NCBI GenBank assembly: GCA_018398585.1
Contig: JAGTTD010000003.1
Coordinates: 7,820,637 to 7,884,636, forward strand
From: Simmondsia chinensis
Taxonomy: Eukaryota; Streptophyta; Magnoliopsida; Caryophyllales; Simmondsiaceae
Direction: 5' to 3'
Length of the DNA: 64,000 bases
Shown piece after piece: positions 54,388-64,000 of the stretch. The notes beneath the pieces were generated by a model. It saw nothing but the letters and a program-made list of their open reading frames with translations, searched no databases and was not told where the DNA came from. Every line of letters starts with the position of its first letter. Position 1 is the stretch's first letter. A program made the position numbers and the translations under genes.

Positions 54388-55374
54388 TGTTGTATTAATT
54401 GGTTTCCATATATGCTAGACCATGTCACAATATAACTTAAGGCTAAAATGAGCTTAAAATGAGCTTAGAAATAATGTTAGGATTTTAACAAGCAAACAAA
54501 AACACTTAACTTGGTTGTATGGGGAGGAAGAAACATTGCATTTCAAGGATAAGAAGTAATGGTGGCATTTCATTGATTAAGAGCTACAATGGGGGTCTTT
54601 CCGTTTTGATTTCGGTTTTTTGGGGTCTTGAGTCATTGGCCATTTTTCCCCTGGCTAGATGTACTAAATTTCTGACCGAGCCCTTACCCTTGCTGCCCGT
54701 GCGTCTTCCATGCCCTTGACATTTCCTTTGCCCTGGCCACGCATCTTCCATCTGAGCCACTTCTGAAGGACGCATGTCATGATCCTGGCTGCTCCATTTA
54801 TGATTCTTTGGTTAAATTAGAGCCGTTAGATGCAAGGATGATTAACATCTAGGATTGCCCCACGTAGTTTGAGGCCCAAATCGAGGCACCCATGTATAAA
54901 AGGGGGCAAAAATAGGGTTTCGTCATCTGGTTCATCATTTTCATCCGTTTTTCTCTCTAAAACACTCTTTCTGTCTTTTGAGCGATGCTGCTCATCTACC
55001 TTGTGTGAATGATGGTGATCCCTAACCCTACTCTAAGCAAATCCATGGAGGACTGCACAAGATTTGGTATAATCTTGAGTATTTAGTGTCAAATTAAGGT
55101 TCCTGTCTTAGAAGTTTAAGGTTTGGGTCTGTGATTTGTATATGTGTTTGTAATTTTACCTTGTAATTGTAATAATATCTAACATAATGGACATGTCTCT
55201 CTAATAGTAGGGAGCTATGGACTAGTACCATCTTTTTGGGGTTTGAACCACGTAAAAATCGTGTTCATAATTGTTTAGCATTCTTTCTTTTATTCTCAGA
55301 TTGTATCATTATTTGTAGGGCTTTCGGGTTGTAAATATGGTTTCACAAAAGTGATTTCAAAGATAGCACTAACA
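54388..55374 (+). repeat. 5' LTR of copia H
   Basis: About 987 bp, starting TGTTGTATTAATTGG and ending GCACTAACA directly before the primer-binding site. It contains a tataaaaggg TATA box near 54895. Confidence 0.75.
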
Positions 55375-55415
55375 AGTGGTATCAGAGCCATCTGTTAGTG
55401 TAAACGATCTAAGAA

Positions 55416-58400
55416 ATGGCTTATACAAAATATGAGATAGAAAAGTTCAATGGAAGAAACGGCTTTGAGTTCTAGAAAGTCTGAATTAGGGCTCTCTTAA
55501 TGTCAATCGGGGCTAGTTCAGTGCTTGTTGTGGAAAAGGACAAGCTAGAAGGCCAAACAAATAAGGAGAAGGTACACATTGAGCATCTGGTGCATGGTAA
55601 CCTCTTACTTTGCCTTGATAATTCAATTTTGTCTAAAGTTTGTTATTAAAAGACCTATGCCACCGTGTGGGCCAAATTAGAAGACCTTTATGCCAATAAG
55701 TCTTTAAGCAACCCGGTATTATATATGGAAAGGTTCTATTAGAATGGATGAGAACATACCTTTAAAGGACAACTTAAACGACTTTCATAGGGTATTAAAA
55801 GACCTAACTAATGTTAAGGTCATGGTTCTTGATGAGGTTCAGGCCATGGTTCTTTTAGGTTCTTTACCCAAGCATTTGAGGGCCTTGAAGGATACCCGTA
55901 GGTATGGTCGTAAGACCATATGCCTTGAAGAAGTAGATGATGCCATAAGGTCTAAAATATCATAAATAAAATGAGAAGGTAAATACCCTAGTAACAGTAG
56001 TAATAATGGGGAAGGATGTTTCGTTAGAGGCAGAATCAAGAAAGGGCAATCTAAGGGTAAAAGGGACCTTTCTAATTTTAAATGCTATGATTGTGGTAAG
56101 ATGGGTCACATAAAATGCTATTTCCTAGAAAAGAACAACAAGAACCAACCCATTGTTGATAACACTATGTCATCTGTTTATTATGAGCCCGGTGAAGTGT
56201 TAGTTGCTTCATTTGAAATTACTACGCATGAATGGGTCGTGGATTCTGGATGCAGTTTCATAGGTCATCTTATCGTTCTTATTTTACTGACTATAAATTG
56301 GTGAATAAGGGGAAATTATTGTTGGGTAACAACCATGACCGTAGGGTTGTAGGAGTTGGATCAGCTAGGATCAGGGTGTTAGGAGGGCCTGACTTTGTCT
56401 CCGTAGTCGAGAAGAAACCTTATACCATTAGGACAATTAGACCTGAGTGGATTGACCTTGAGAGTAGGACAAGGTGAGATGAGCATCCTTAAAGGAGCCC
56501 TAGTAGTCCTCAAATGAGTGGTAAAAAATAGTTTTTATGTCCTTAAGAGCGAGGTGGTTTCTAGGGAATCTAACTCAGCCAAGAAAGACATACCTGACAC
56601 TACAAACCTATGGCACAAGAGGTTCGAATATATCTCAGAGGGAGGCTTAGTGGAGCTATGCGAGCATGGGCTATTAGGTCCTGATAGTGTGTGCAAATTG
56701 GACTGTCGTGATCATGGCATATTCTGTAAGCATCATAGACTTGCATTCTCTATTGGTTTACATACAACTGTTAGTCCTGTTGACTATGTTCACTCTGATT
56801 TATGGGGTCCCACTTGGGTACCCACAACGGGTGGAGCCCACTACTATCTATCTATTATTTATAGATTACTCTAAGAAAGTCTGGGTATTTTTACTAAAAA
56901 CAAATGCCAGTTTTGAAACCTTTGTTAAGTGAAAAAATATGGTTGAAAACCAAATAGGAAGGAAAATAAAGGTTTTAAGAATTGACAATGGACTTGAATT
57001 TATAAACCAAGAATTTGATGCTTTGTGCAATGAATGTGGGATCAAAAGACACCACGCTCTTAAGAAAACTCCCCAACAGAACGGTGTGGCAGAAAGAATG
57101 AACAAAACACTACTAGATAGGGTAAGATGCATGTTGTTTTACTCTAGTTTAAAGAAACAATTTTGGGGTGAGACTATTAACATTGCTACATATCTAATTA
57201 ATAGATCACCTAGTATTGCTATAAACTTGAAAACTCTTGAGCATATATGGTCCAGTAAACTTGCAAATTTTGACAATCTGCGTGCGTTTGGTTGTTCTAC
57301 ATTAGCTCACCAAATTGAAGGTCAGTTGAAACCTAAGGCCACTAAGAGGGTCATTCTAGGTTATCATTCTGGTGTTAAGGGTTATAGGTTAGGGGTTAAA
57401 TATGGGAATATGACCATGACTATAATAAGTAGGGATATAGCTTTTAATGAAGATGAAATGCCCTACCTAAACAAGATTCAGTAAATCATTCAGAAACAGT
57501 TAGGAAATTTGATCCTGAAGTCTATGAATTTGAGATTAACCCCCCATACCCAACTTACCCTATTACAGAAACAGAAACAGAAAATGAAAATGAACATGAG
57601 ACTGAAAACATAACAAAAGCGCAAGTAAATAGATCTGATAGGGAGACTGAGAACCAAACTATGGGTGGACAGAACCTTGATAACTACTCATTGGTTAGAG
57701 ATGGGGTCAGGAGGGAAATTAGTGCCCTAGAAAGATATGGGTATGCTAACTATATAGAATATGCCCGAAACATTACTTAAAGTATGTGCAGTCTGAACCT
57801 TTATCCTATAAGGAGGCTATTGGCAGTAAGCATTCAGCAGAGTGGTTGAATGCTGTGGCTGCAGAAATGGAAAGCCTTAGAAAAAATAAGACATGGACTT
57901 ATACCTAGTCTTAAGCATAGAAAGCTGGTAGGTTCAAAATGGGTGTTTAAGATGAAGGAACTTGAAACACCAAAAGGATTACCTTAGTTTAAGGCCAGAT
58001 TAGTAGCAAAGGTTTCATATAACAAGAGGGGGTGAACTATAATGAAATTTTCTCACTAGCAGTGCAAAATATGACTTGTTTTTTTGAACAAATAGATGTT
58101 AAAACTACATTTTTGCATGGAGAGCTTGAGAAGGAAATCCTCATGGCTCAGTCTGAAGGGTTTGAGGAACCTAGGTCTGAAGAACATGTTTTCCAAAAAA
58201 GTCCAGTGTCAGGCCACATTAGTAGCCAAAGGTTTCATATAAAAAGAGGGGGTGGACTATACTGAAATTTTCTCACTAGTAGTGCAAAATATGACTTGTT
58301 TTTTTTGAACAAATAGATTTTAAAACTACATTTTTGCATGGAGAGCTTAAGAAGGAAATCCTCATGGCTCAGTCTAAAGGGTTTGAGGAACCTAGGTATG

Positions 58401-59330
58401 AAGAACATGTTTGCGAAAAAAAAGTCCTTGTATGGACTTAAGCATTCACCGAGACAATTCTATAGGCGTTTTGACATTTTTATGATGGATAATGGGTTTA
58501 GTAGATCGTGTATGATACCTGGTTTTACTTCAAGAATGTTGATGATGATCATGCCTTGTTCTTACTGATATATGTGGATAATATGCTTTTGGCCAGCAAA
58601 TCAGAAGATGAGATTTACCACCTAAAGAAAAACTAAATGAATCATTTGATATGAAAGATCTGGGTGAGGCTAAAAGAATTTTGGGAATTGGTATAATCAC
58701 AAATAGAAAGTTAAAAATAGTTTACTTATCTTAAGAACGTTGTCTAATCAAAGTTTTGAAGAGATTTAACATGTTCTAACATAAAACTATAAAGCTACCC
58801 ATGGCAACTCAATACAAGATTTTTGCAAGTCAATGCCCTGAAATTGACTTAGGAAAACATAGGATGGCTATTATTCCTTATGGAAATGCCATAAGATCAC
58901 TTATGTATGCCATGACCTACACAAGACCTGACTTAGCACACCCTATGAGTGTATTGTCCACATTCACGAGGAATCCTGGAAAAACACATTGGAATGAGGT
59001 AAAATAGTTACTAAGGTATATTAGGGGAACCTTAGACTTAGGTTTAGCCATTGGGAGAGACCAAAAGGCCCTAAAATTGGTAGGGTATATAGATGCAGAC
59101 TTTGGTGGGGATCTATCTAGGAGAAGATCAACCTCATCTTATATTTTCACTTTAACTGGTGGAGCCATAAGCTGGAAATCGAAGCTTCAGTCCAAGATAG
59201 ATTTGTCAATAACAGAACCAAACACCTAGTTATTAGGAGAAAGTTCATTAAAGACGAGCTAGATGCCAATTAGATGGAGTTATAGAAAGTACGTATTGAG
59301 GATAATCCAGTAGATAAGAGTACTAAAATA
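55416..59330 (+). pseudogene. copia H gag-pol, broken
   Basis: ATG 55416 starts MAYTKYEIEKFNGRNGFEF, then a stop. Gag continues to the zinc knuckle near 56080 (CYDCGKMGHIKCYF), whose last cysteine is replaced. Protease WVVDSGCSF lies near 56233. Pre-integrase is followed by the integrase core with RIDNGLEF and the QQNGVAERMN block (open frame 56939-57484), then RT from about 57830. RNase H near 59040-59210 has YIDADFGGDL and GGAISWKSKLQS. Numerous stops and frameshifts occur, and RT contains a 220-bp duplicated segment. Family and order are those of Ty1/copia. Confidence 0.85.
57991..58430 (+). repeat. 220-bp direct tandem duplication inside the copia H reverse transcriptase
   Basis: Sequence from aaggccagattagtagc (57991) is repeated from aggccacattagtagcc (58211) with a 220-bp offset, including ggtttcatat at 58011 and 58231 and tttttgcatggagagctt in both copies. 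The copies differ by several substitutions, so it is not very recent. Confidence 0.88.
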
Positions 59331-59468
59331 GTTCCTTTTGAAAAGTTTGCCAAATGTGTCAATTGCGTTCAATGGACTGGAATCCAAGACGAACCTTGGA
59401 TTCAAAAATTGTTCCTTATTATTAAAGTGTATCCAGTTGTTAGTATATATGGTAACCAAGATAGAGAT

Positions 59469-60435
59469 TATTGTATTAATTGGTTCCCATATATGCTAAA
59501 CCATGCCTTAATATAACTTAAGGCTAAAATGAGCTTAAAATGAGCTTAGAAATAATGTTAGGATCTCAACAACCAAAGCAAAACACATAACTTAGTTGTA
59601 CGCAGAGGAAGAAACATTGCGTTTCAAGGATCAGAAGTAACTGTGGCATTTATGTGATTTAGAGCAACTATGGGGGCCTTTCCGTTTTAATTTTGGTATT
59701 TTGGGGCTTAGACATTGACCATTCTACCCTTGCCCAAACGTACTAATTTCCCAACCGAACCACTGCCCTTTCTGCTCATGCGACTTCCGTGCCTTAGACG
59801 CTTCCTTTGCCCAGGTCACGCGTTTTCCATTTGAGCCGCTTCTGAAGGACGCATGCCATGATTCTGGCTACTTCATTTGTGTTTCTTTAGTTAAATTAGG
59901 CCCGTTAGATGCAAGGATGATTAGAGGCTGGGATTGCCCCACTCAAGCCGAGGCACAGATCAAGGCACGCACACGTGTAAAATGAGGCAACATTAGGGTT
60001 TCGCCATTCGGTTCTTCATTTTCTACCCTTTTTCTCTCTAGAACCTCTTTCCCTCTTTTGCGTGATGCTCTTTGTCTTCCTTGCATGAATGATGGTGATC
60101 CTAACCGTAATATGAGCAAATATATGGAGGACTAAGCAAGATATGGTATAATCTTGTGTATTTAGTGTCAGATTAAGGTTTTTGTCTTAGAATCCTAGGG
60201 TTTGGGTCTATAATTTGTATTTGTATTTTTAATTTTGGCTTCTAATTATAATAATATCTAGTAAATAGATCTCTCTAATAGTAGGGAGTGGACTAGGACT
60301 ATCTTTTTGGGGTCTGAGCCACGTAAAAATTCGATATTCTTGATTGTTTAGCATTCCTTCTCCTACGTTATATTGTTGTCTGTGGGGCTTTCGGATTGTA
60401 ATTTGGTTTAACAAAAGTCATTTATAAAACCAACT
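59469..60435 (+). repeat. 3' LTR of copia H
   Basis: About 967 bp, homologous to the 5' LTR throughout. The start reads TATTGTATTAATTGG (TG mutated to TA), and the right end is eroded. Confidence 0.72.
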
Positions 60436-60468
60436 GTAGTTTATAGTTAACTATAAAAAGAAACATAG

Positions 60469-60600
60469 GTACATACCCAGTGCCTCAAGGGCTCCCACCT
60501 ACGCAGCCTTCCCCCTTCAGGGTGTTAACCTGAAGAGAGGCTATTTCCCAGTGCCCCTAACTTGAGGGTGAAGACTTCCCAGGAGGTCACCCATCCTGGT
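60469..60600 (-). mobile_element. 5S-rRNA-headed SINE copy S4, 5'-truncated
   Basis: On the minus strand it starts in the middle of the 5S C box (accaggatgggtgacctcct) and continues gggaagtc, then the RTE-like body and a gggtatgtac tail. Relative to S1 it has a deletion of about 30 bp in the body (ctacgcagcct). It lies 31 bp left of S5. I could not find a clean TSD. Confidence 0.78.
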
Positions 60601-60631
60601 AAAATATTTAACTGTAGCAGAAATAAAATAA

Positions 60632-60842
60632 AAAAAGGTACATACCCGGTGCCTCAAGGGCTCTCGCCTACGCAGGGTCTGGGGGGTGGATGTACGTAGC
60701 CTTCTCCCTTCAGGGTGTTAACTTGAAGAGAGTGTGAGGACTTCCTAGGAGGTCACCCATCCTGGTAGTGCTCTCACCTAAGCACGCCTATCTTTAGAGT
60801 TCTAATGGGATCCGGTGACGGCGTGTTGGTGCCCTCTTTGGT
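60632..60842 (-). mobile_element. 5S-rRNA-headed SINE copy S5 with complete 5' head
   Basis: Flanked by a 19-bp TSD, tgtagcagaagtaaaataa at 60843-60861 and a one-mismatch copy at 60613-60631. On the minus strand it begins accaaagagggcaccaac as in S1. It has caccggatccc, an A box with one rearranged patch, a C box accaggatgggtgacctcct, then the RTE-like body and the tail ggtatgtaccttttt. About 25 bp of the body (ggctgtttcccagtgccccc region) are missing compared with S1. Confidence 0.88.
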
Positions 60843-60861
60843 TGTAGCAGAAGTAAAATAA

Positions 60862-61025
60862 TATCCCTAAATTATGAAATATGATTGTTTATTATTATTT
60901 TTATAGTTTAATTATTTTAATTATGTTACTATTTACACAAATTAGAGCGGATAAAATCTAAATGACACGAAAATAGCAAATTCAGGTTAGGGATTCTCAG
61001 CTAGGATGAATTAGAGGTTACATAT
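60862..61025. other. no gene recognised
   Basis: Short AT-rich spacer. Confidence 0.4.
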
Positions 61026-61039
61026 CTAGCCCGTTTAAA

Positions 61040-61165
61040 TTTTTTTTGATAATTTGAGAAAAAATCGCTAAACAAGCTGGCCAATCGCTAGGTGAGGCCA
61101 GAGATCGCCCGCAACAACACAAGAGCCAAAACATCAAACACAAAACAAGAAAACAGAAACAAACC
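61040..61165 (-). mobile_element. very short 5'-truncated L1 LINE 3' end
   Basis: Flanked by a 15-16-bp direct repeat, tctagcccgtttaaa at 61025-61039 and 61166-61180. The minus strand ends aaattatc plus poly-A (T8 at 61040), the same terminus as other L1 fragments here. Only about 126 bp of L1 3' UTR remain. Confidence 0.8.
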
Positions 61166-61180
61166 TCTAGCCCGTTTAAA

Positions 61181-61445
61181 TAATAGCCTTAAATTTGAGT
61201 TTTGATTTGATAGATCCATGTCAAATGCCTTTACCCATTTATGTAGTTACGTGGAACAATGTGGTTAATTCAAATTGTGTGTACTACTATTATGTATATA
61301 ATTTGAACTATGTTTGCGTGTATCAGTTTTTAGCCTTTTATTTTGTACAATCAGAAGTAAATTATTTATTCATTGTTAACCATAAGGGCATATATTCTGT
61401 TGAAGTATTTTCAAAATAAAGTCATTTTGGCTCGGATATGGTGTC
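61181..61445. other. no gene recognised
   Basis: AT-rich sequence. The open frame 61195-61419 is Tyr/Val-rich and unlike any family I know. Confidence 0.4.
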
Positions 61446-61585
61446 TGTTAGGCTATATTGTATAGGCCTCTTTATTGTATGTTACTGAGCCCAATGGGCG
61501 CTTCCTTGTATATGATATAAGCCCATTTGTAAATCTACAAATATATGAGAGGGCCACTGAATTATGTGTGCTTCTCATTCTTTCA
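61446..61585 (+). repeat. 5' LTR of copia J
   Basis: About 140 bp. It is defined by TG start, CA end and likeness of its 3' terminus to the LTRs of element D. The second LTR is not available for proof. Confidence 0.6.
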
Positions 61586-61905
61586 TGTAAAGGCAAACCC
61601 TAGCCTTTCTTTTTCAAAAAAAAAAGGCTAACCCTACCCGTTGAAACCCTAGCCGCCGCAGCCTTCTCTCCCTGCTGCAGCCCTAGCCGCCGCAGCCTTA
61701 TCTCCCTATTGCCTCTCTTTGTCGCGGCTCCCCTCACCACTGCCGCCCTCTGGTTGCCACCGCACTCTTGTCGCCGCCGTCGTGTTGCCTTTCCATTCCT
61801 AAGGCCCGACGCCACTTCTTCCTCTATTTCTCCAGCCACCGGCGCTCCAGCCATGCCGCTCGTAGGGCCACCATCAACTGGTGGGGGATTGTCTCTTCCA
61901 ACCCC

Positions 61906-62980
61906 ATGTCCGACAGCACATATCAACTACACTTGATTTAAATGACCCATCACCCTATTTATTATGGCGCCGTTCCTTTATCTCTACTTGTCGAGGTTAT
62001 GCTATTGACGATCATCTTGATGGTTCATCCCTTCCACCCGTTGTTTCCGATCCAACCTACCGCTACTAGAGACAGGTTGAAAATCTTCTTATCTCTTAGA
62101 TACTTGGTACTAACTCTTCTTATCTTGCTAGTGCTGTGTGTGGTGATGATGATGATTCAACTGTTGCATCTCTATGGAATTCCATCTCTAAGCTTTTTAC
62201 TGATTTTGCCCAATCACGCCAATTGCAACATAAGCGTGAATTAACTAATATTAAGAGGAGCAATATTTCCATGTTAGCATTTCTCACGAAAATTAAGTCC
62301 TTGGTTGATAATCTCTGATCTGTACATGTCTCTGTCTCAGATGTTGATATGGTTTTAGCTGTTGTGGATGGTTTCTCTGATGATAAATATTTTCATGCTG
62401 CTTGTACCTCTATTACATCTAGAGCCCCTTTCCCATCTTTTATTGAGGCCAGGTCTATGTTAATGAATGAAGAATCTCTTCTTAAGAATGCTATCACAAG
62501 TACCCCTGCCTTCTCCTGGCTATTGGGACCACCAAGGTGGCCCAGCCGCCGCCAACAGGACAAGCCGTAAACCAATTGCAGCAGCAGCAGCGGGTGGCTG
62601 CCTCGGAGCAGGCCGCTGCGCTTCCAGCTCATCAGACTTCACATGCGCCTGGTTATGGAAATCAGTTTGGTAATGGTCGTGGAAATGGTTGTGGTCGTGG
62701 GGGCCGAGCTCGTGGTTATGGTAATTCATGGATGCAGAACACATGGGGTCAACATTACAGGGGGATGCCATGGCCCATGCCTCCTTTTTACATGCCAAAT
62801 CTACCGCCTCATACTAGTTTTGCTCCTCAGGGTGGTAATGTACCTTCTTATCCACATTTTCATCCTGCAAATAATGCTTATACCACTAGCCATGGCTTTT
62901 ACCCAGGTTTCAATACAAGTCAGTTTCCCCAACAGCCTTATTCCACCCCTATTCCTTTACTCCTCCTGGATCGTGGATAG
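61906..62980 (+). pseudogene. copia J gag with Gly/Arg-rich tail, broken
   Basis: Frames from about 61906 encode a gag capsid (GYAIDDHLDGSS, then FTDFAQSRQLQHKREL, AFLTKIKSLVDNL, FPSFIEARSMLMNEESLL). The later frame 62537-62980 is Gln-rich, then has GNGRGNGCGRGGRARGYGN, then a Pro/Phe/Tyr-rich part. As in element D, there is a glycine/arginine-rich region and no CCHC knuckle. Stops at 62067 and 62316 and a frameshift near 62540. Confidence 0.75.
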
Positions 62981-64000
62981 CAGGGCTTCATCTCACATGA
63001 CAAATAACCCAGTATCCTAACATCTCTATCTCCATATAATGGTTCTGACAAAATTTTAGTGGGTAATGGTGCATCTCTTCCTATTGCGGGCATTGGGTCA
63101 TGTTTTCTCTCTACTCCTACAGGTCGTTTTATTTTAAATAACGTACTATTCGTTCCCGGTCTCTCCAAAAATTTACTTTATGTCCGTCAATTTTGTTCTG
63201 ACAATAATTGTCTTCTTGAATTTGACTATTTTTGTTTCTCTGTCAAGGATCCTCAATCAAAGTCTACCGTCATCCACTGTGTCAGTCCGGGGCCTCTCTA
63301 TATAGTACCACTATCCTCATCCATCCATACATCATTTGTTGCGTCTCAAGTCTCCTCTTCTCTTTGGCACTGTTGCTTGGGTCATCCAGGAGAACTAGTT
63401 TATCTTCTTTAGTTAAGCAAAAATTTATTTCCTATTCTAGTTCTTCAGAGTCCAGTCTGTTTCATGCTTGCCAACTAGGTAAGCATAGTCGTTTATCTTT
63501 TCAAAAGTCTGTTACCAATACTACGCGTCCTTTTTATATTGTTCATTCTGATGTATGGACATCCCATGTTACCTGTTTCAGTGGTTTTAAGTATTATTTG
63601 TTGTTTTTGGATGATTATTCTCATTTTGTGTGGATATACCCTATATGTACCAAATCTGAAGTTTTTGACCTGTTCGTTCAGTTTTGCAATCTTGTATTGA
63701 ATCAATTTGGTGTGGAAATTAAACACTTTCAATGTGATAATGTTACTAAATATATCAACCGTGATTTTAATGATCTTTTTCTGCAAAGGGGCATTCTCAG
63801 TAGGGTCTCTTGCCCTCATATCTCCCAACAAAATGGGAAAGCCGAACGCATGTATCGTACTATTGGTAACGTGATGCGTTCCCTGTTGTTCCAAGCTTGT
63901 ATGCCGTTGGAATTTTGGGTCGAATCAGTTTCTGTTGTAGCACATATTATCAACCCCCTGCCATCCACTTCTATTAAGAAAAAAATTCCCTTTCAACATT
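62965..64000 (+). pseudogene. copia J protease and integrase, broken, 3' end outside window
   Basis: Protease starts SWIVDSRASSHMTNNP near 62970 (Gly of DSGAS replaced by Arg), with FVPGLSKNLLYV at about 63150. Pre-integrase LWHCCLGHPGE lies near 63365. The integrase core from about 63540 keeps HSDVWTS (first Asp), QCDN (second Asp) and QQNGKAER with the catalytic Glu near 63843. Stops and shifts separate the blocks. RT and RNase H lie beyond the window. Confidence 0.82.

Larger units (their letters stand above)
54388..60435 (+). mobile_element. Ty1/copia retrotransposon ("H"), complete but broken
   Basis: LTRs of nearly 1 kb, 54388-55374 and about 59469-60435, share long blocks such as aatataacttaaggctaaaatgagc and tctctaatagtaggga. 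The primer-binding site TGGTATCAGAGCC begins at 55377. Purine-rich aagatagaga precedes the 3' LTR. Flanks gtaat and gtagt may be a one-mismatch TSD. Copia gag, protease, integrase, RT and RNase H follow in order, all with stops. RT carries a 220-bp tandem duplication. LTR ends are less certain than the body because the terminal TG/CA are partly eroded. Confidence 0.85.
61446..64000 (+). mobile_element. Ty1/copia retrotransposon ("J"), 5' part, cut by the window edge
   Basis: A 140-bp LTR-like start (61446-61585, TGTTAGGCTA...CATTCTTTCA) has the same short length and 3' terminus as copia D. A CT-rich, GC-rich leader follows (61615-61900), then gag, protease and the integrase core. Protein and LTR resemblance place J in the same lineage as D. 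The right end is outside the window, so TSD and 3' LTR cannot be checked. The tRNA primer-binding site is not recognisable. Confidence 0.78.

Noticed and set aside
61600..61926. Arg/Gly-rich minus-strand frame and its plus-strand counterpart
   Set aside because: They lie in the leader of copia J, where simple cgccg repeats keep several frames open.

Overview
This is nuclear DNA from a flowering plant, most likely a eudicot. The evidence is GT-AG introns, a plant-type SYP4 syntaxin gene, a Bet v 1/PR-10 gene with its usual single intron, and a dense nested set of plant LTR retrotransposons, plant L1 and RTE LINEs, SINEs, MITEs and TRIMs. I cannot name the species from sequence alone.

Layout. 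The left 6.5 kb holds the only two host genes I can support, both on the + strand. They are the last four exons of a trans-Golgi Qa-SNARE (579-2841) and a complete two-exon PR-10 gene (5544-6436). The syntaxin's last intron carries a truncated RTE LINE with a 17-bp target-site duplication (TSD). A Stowaway-like MITE sits just after its stop codon.

From 6.7 kb on, almost everything is transposon. In order: a tandem TRIM-like array (6737-8123); an eroded LTR element (8124-13978) whose 3' LTR contains a full-length SINE, which in turn contains a non-autonomous LTR element carrying PTB-like RNA-recognition motifs (9824-13036); an L1 derivative with ORF1 only (14668-17062); a complete 561-bp TRIM (17180-17740); a TIR element (18719-19785); an L1 3' fragment; a 6-kb LARD with no coding sequence (20970-26996); an L1 reverse-transcriptase fragment; a complete but broken Ty3 chromovirus (27557-33322); a Ty1/copia element (34231-39641) with a 586-bp hAT-type insertion; an Athila-like gag-protease derivative (39912-49530) with a copia gag-protease derivative nested in its LTR; an eroded Ty3 element (49531-53588); a second copia element (54388-60435); two adjacent SINEs; and the 5' half of a third copia element running off the right edge.

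The most notable finding is a SINE family whose head is derived from 5S rRNA, with A box, intermediate element and C box in place. Its body matches the 3' end of the RTE LINE in the syntaxin intron. Three copies have clear TSDs. This gives a 5S-type pol III promoter fused to an RTE-type 3' recognition end, with the presumed LINE partner in the same window. Second is the LTR element that has carried two tandem RRMs of the polypyrimidine-tract-binding-protein type in place of gag-pol. Retroelement reading frames are broken by stops or frameshifts in every case examined, so current activity is not implied.
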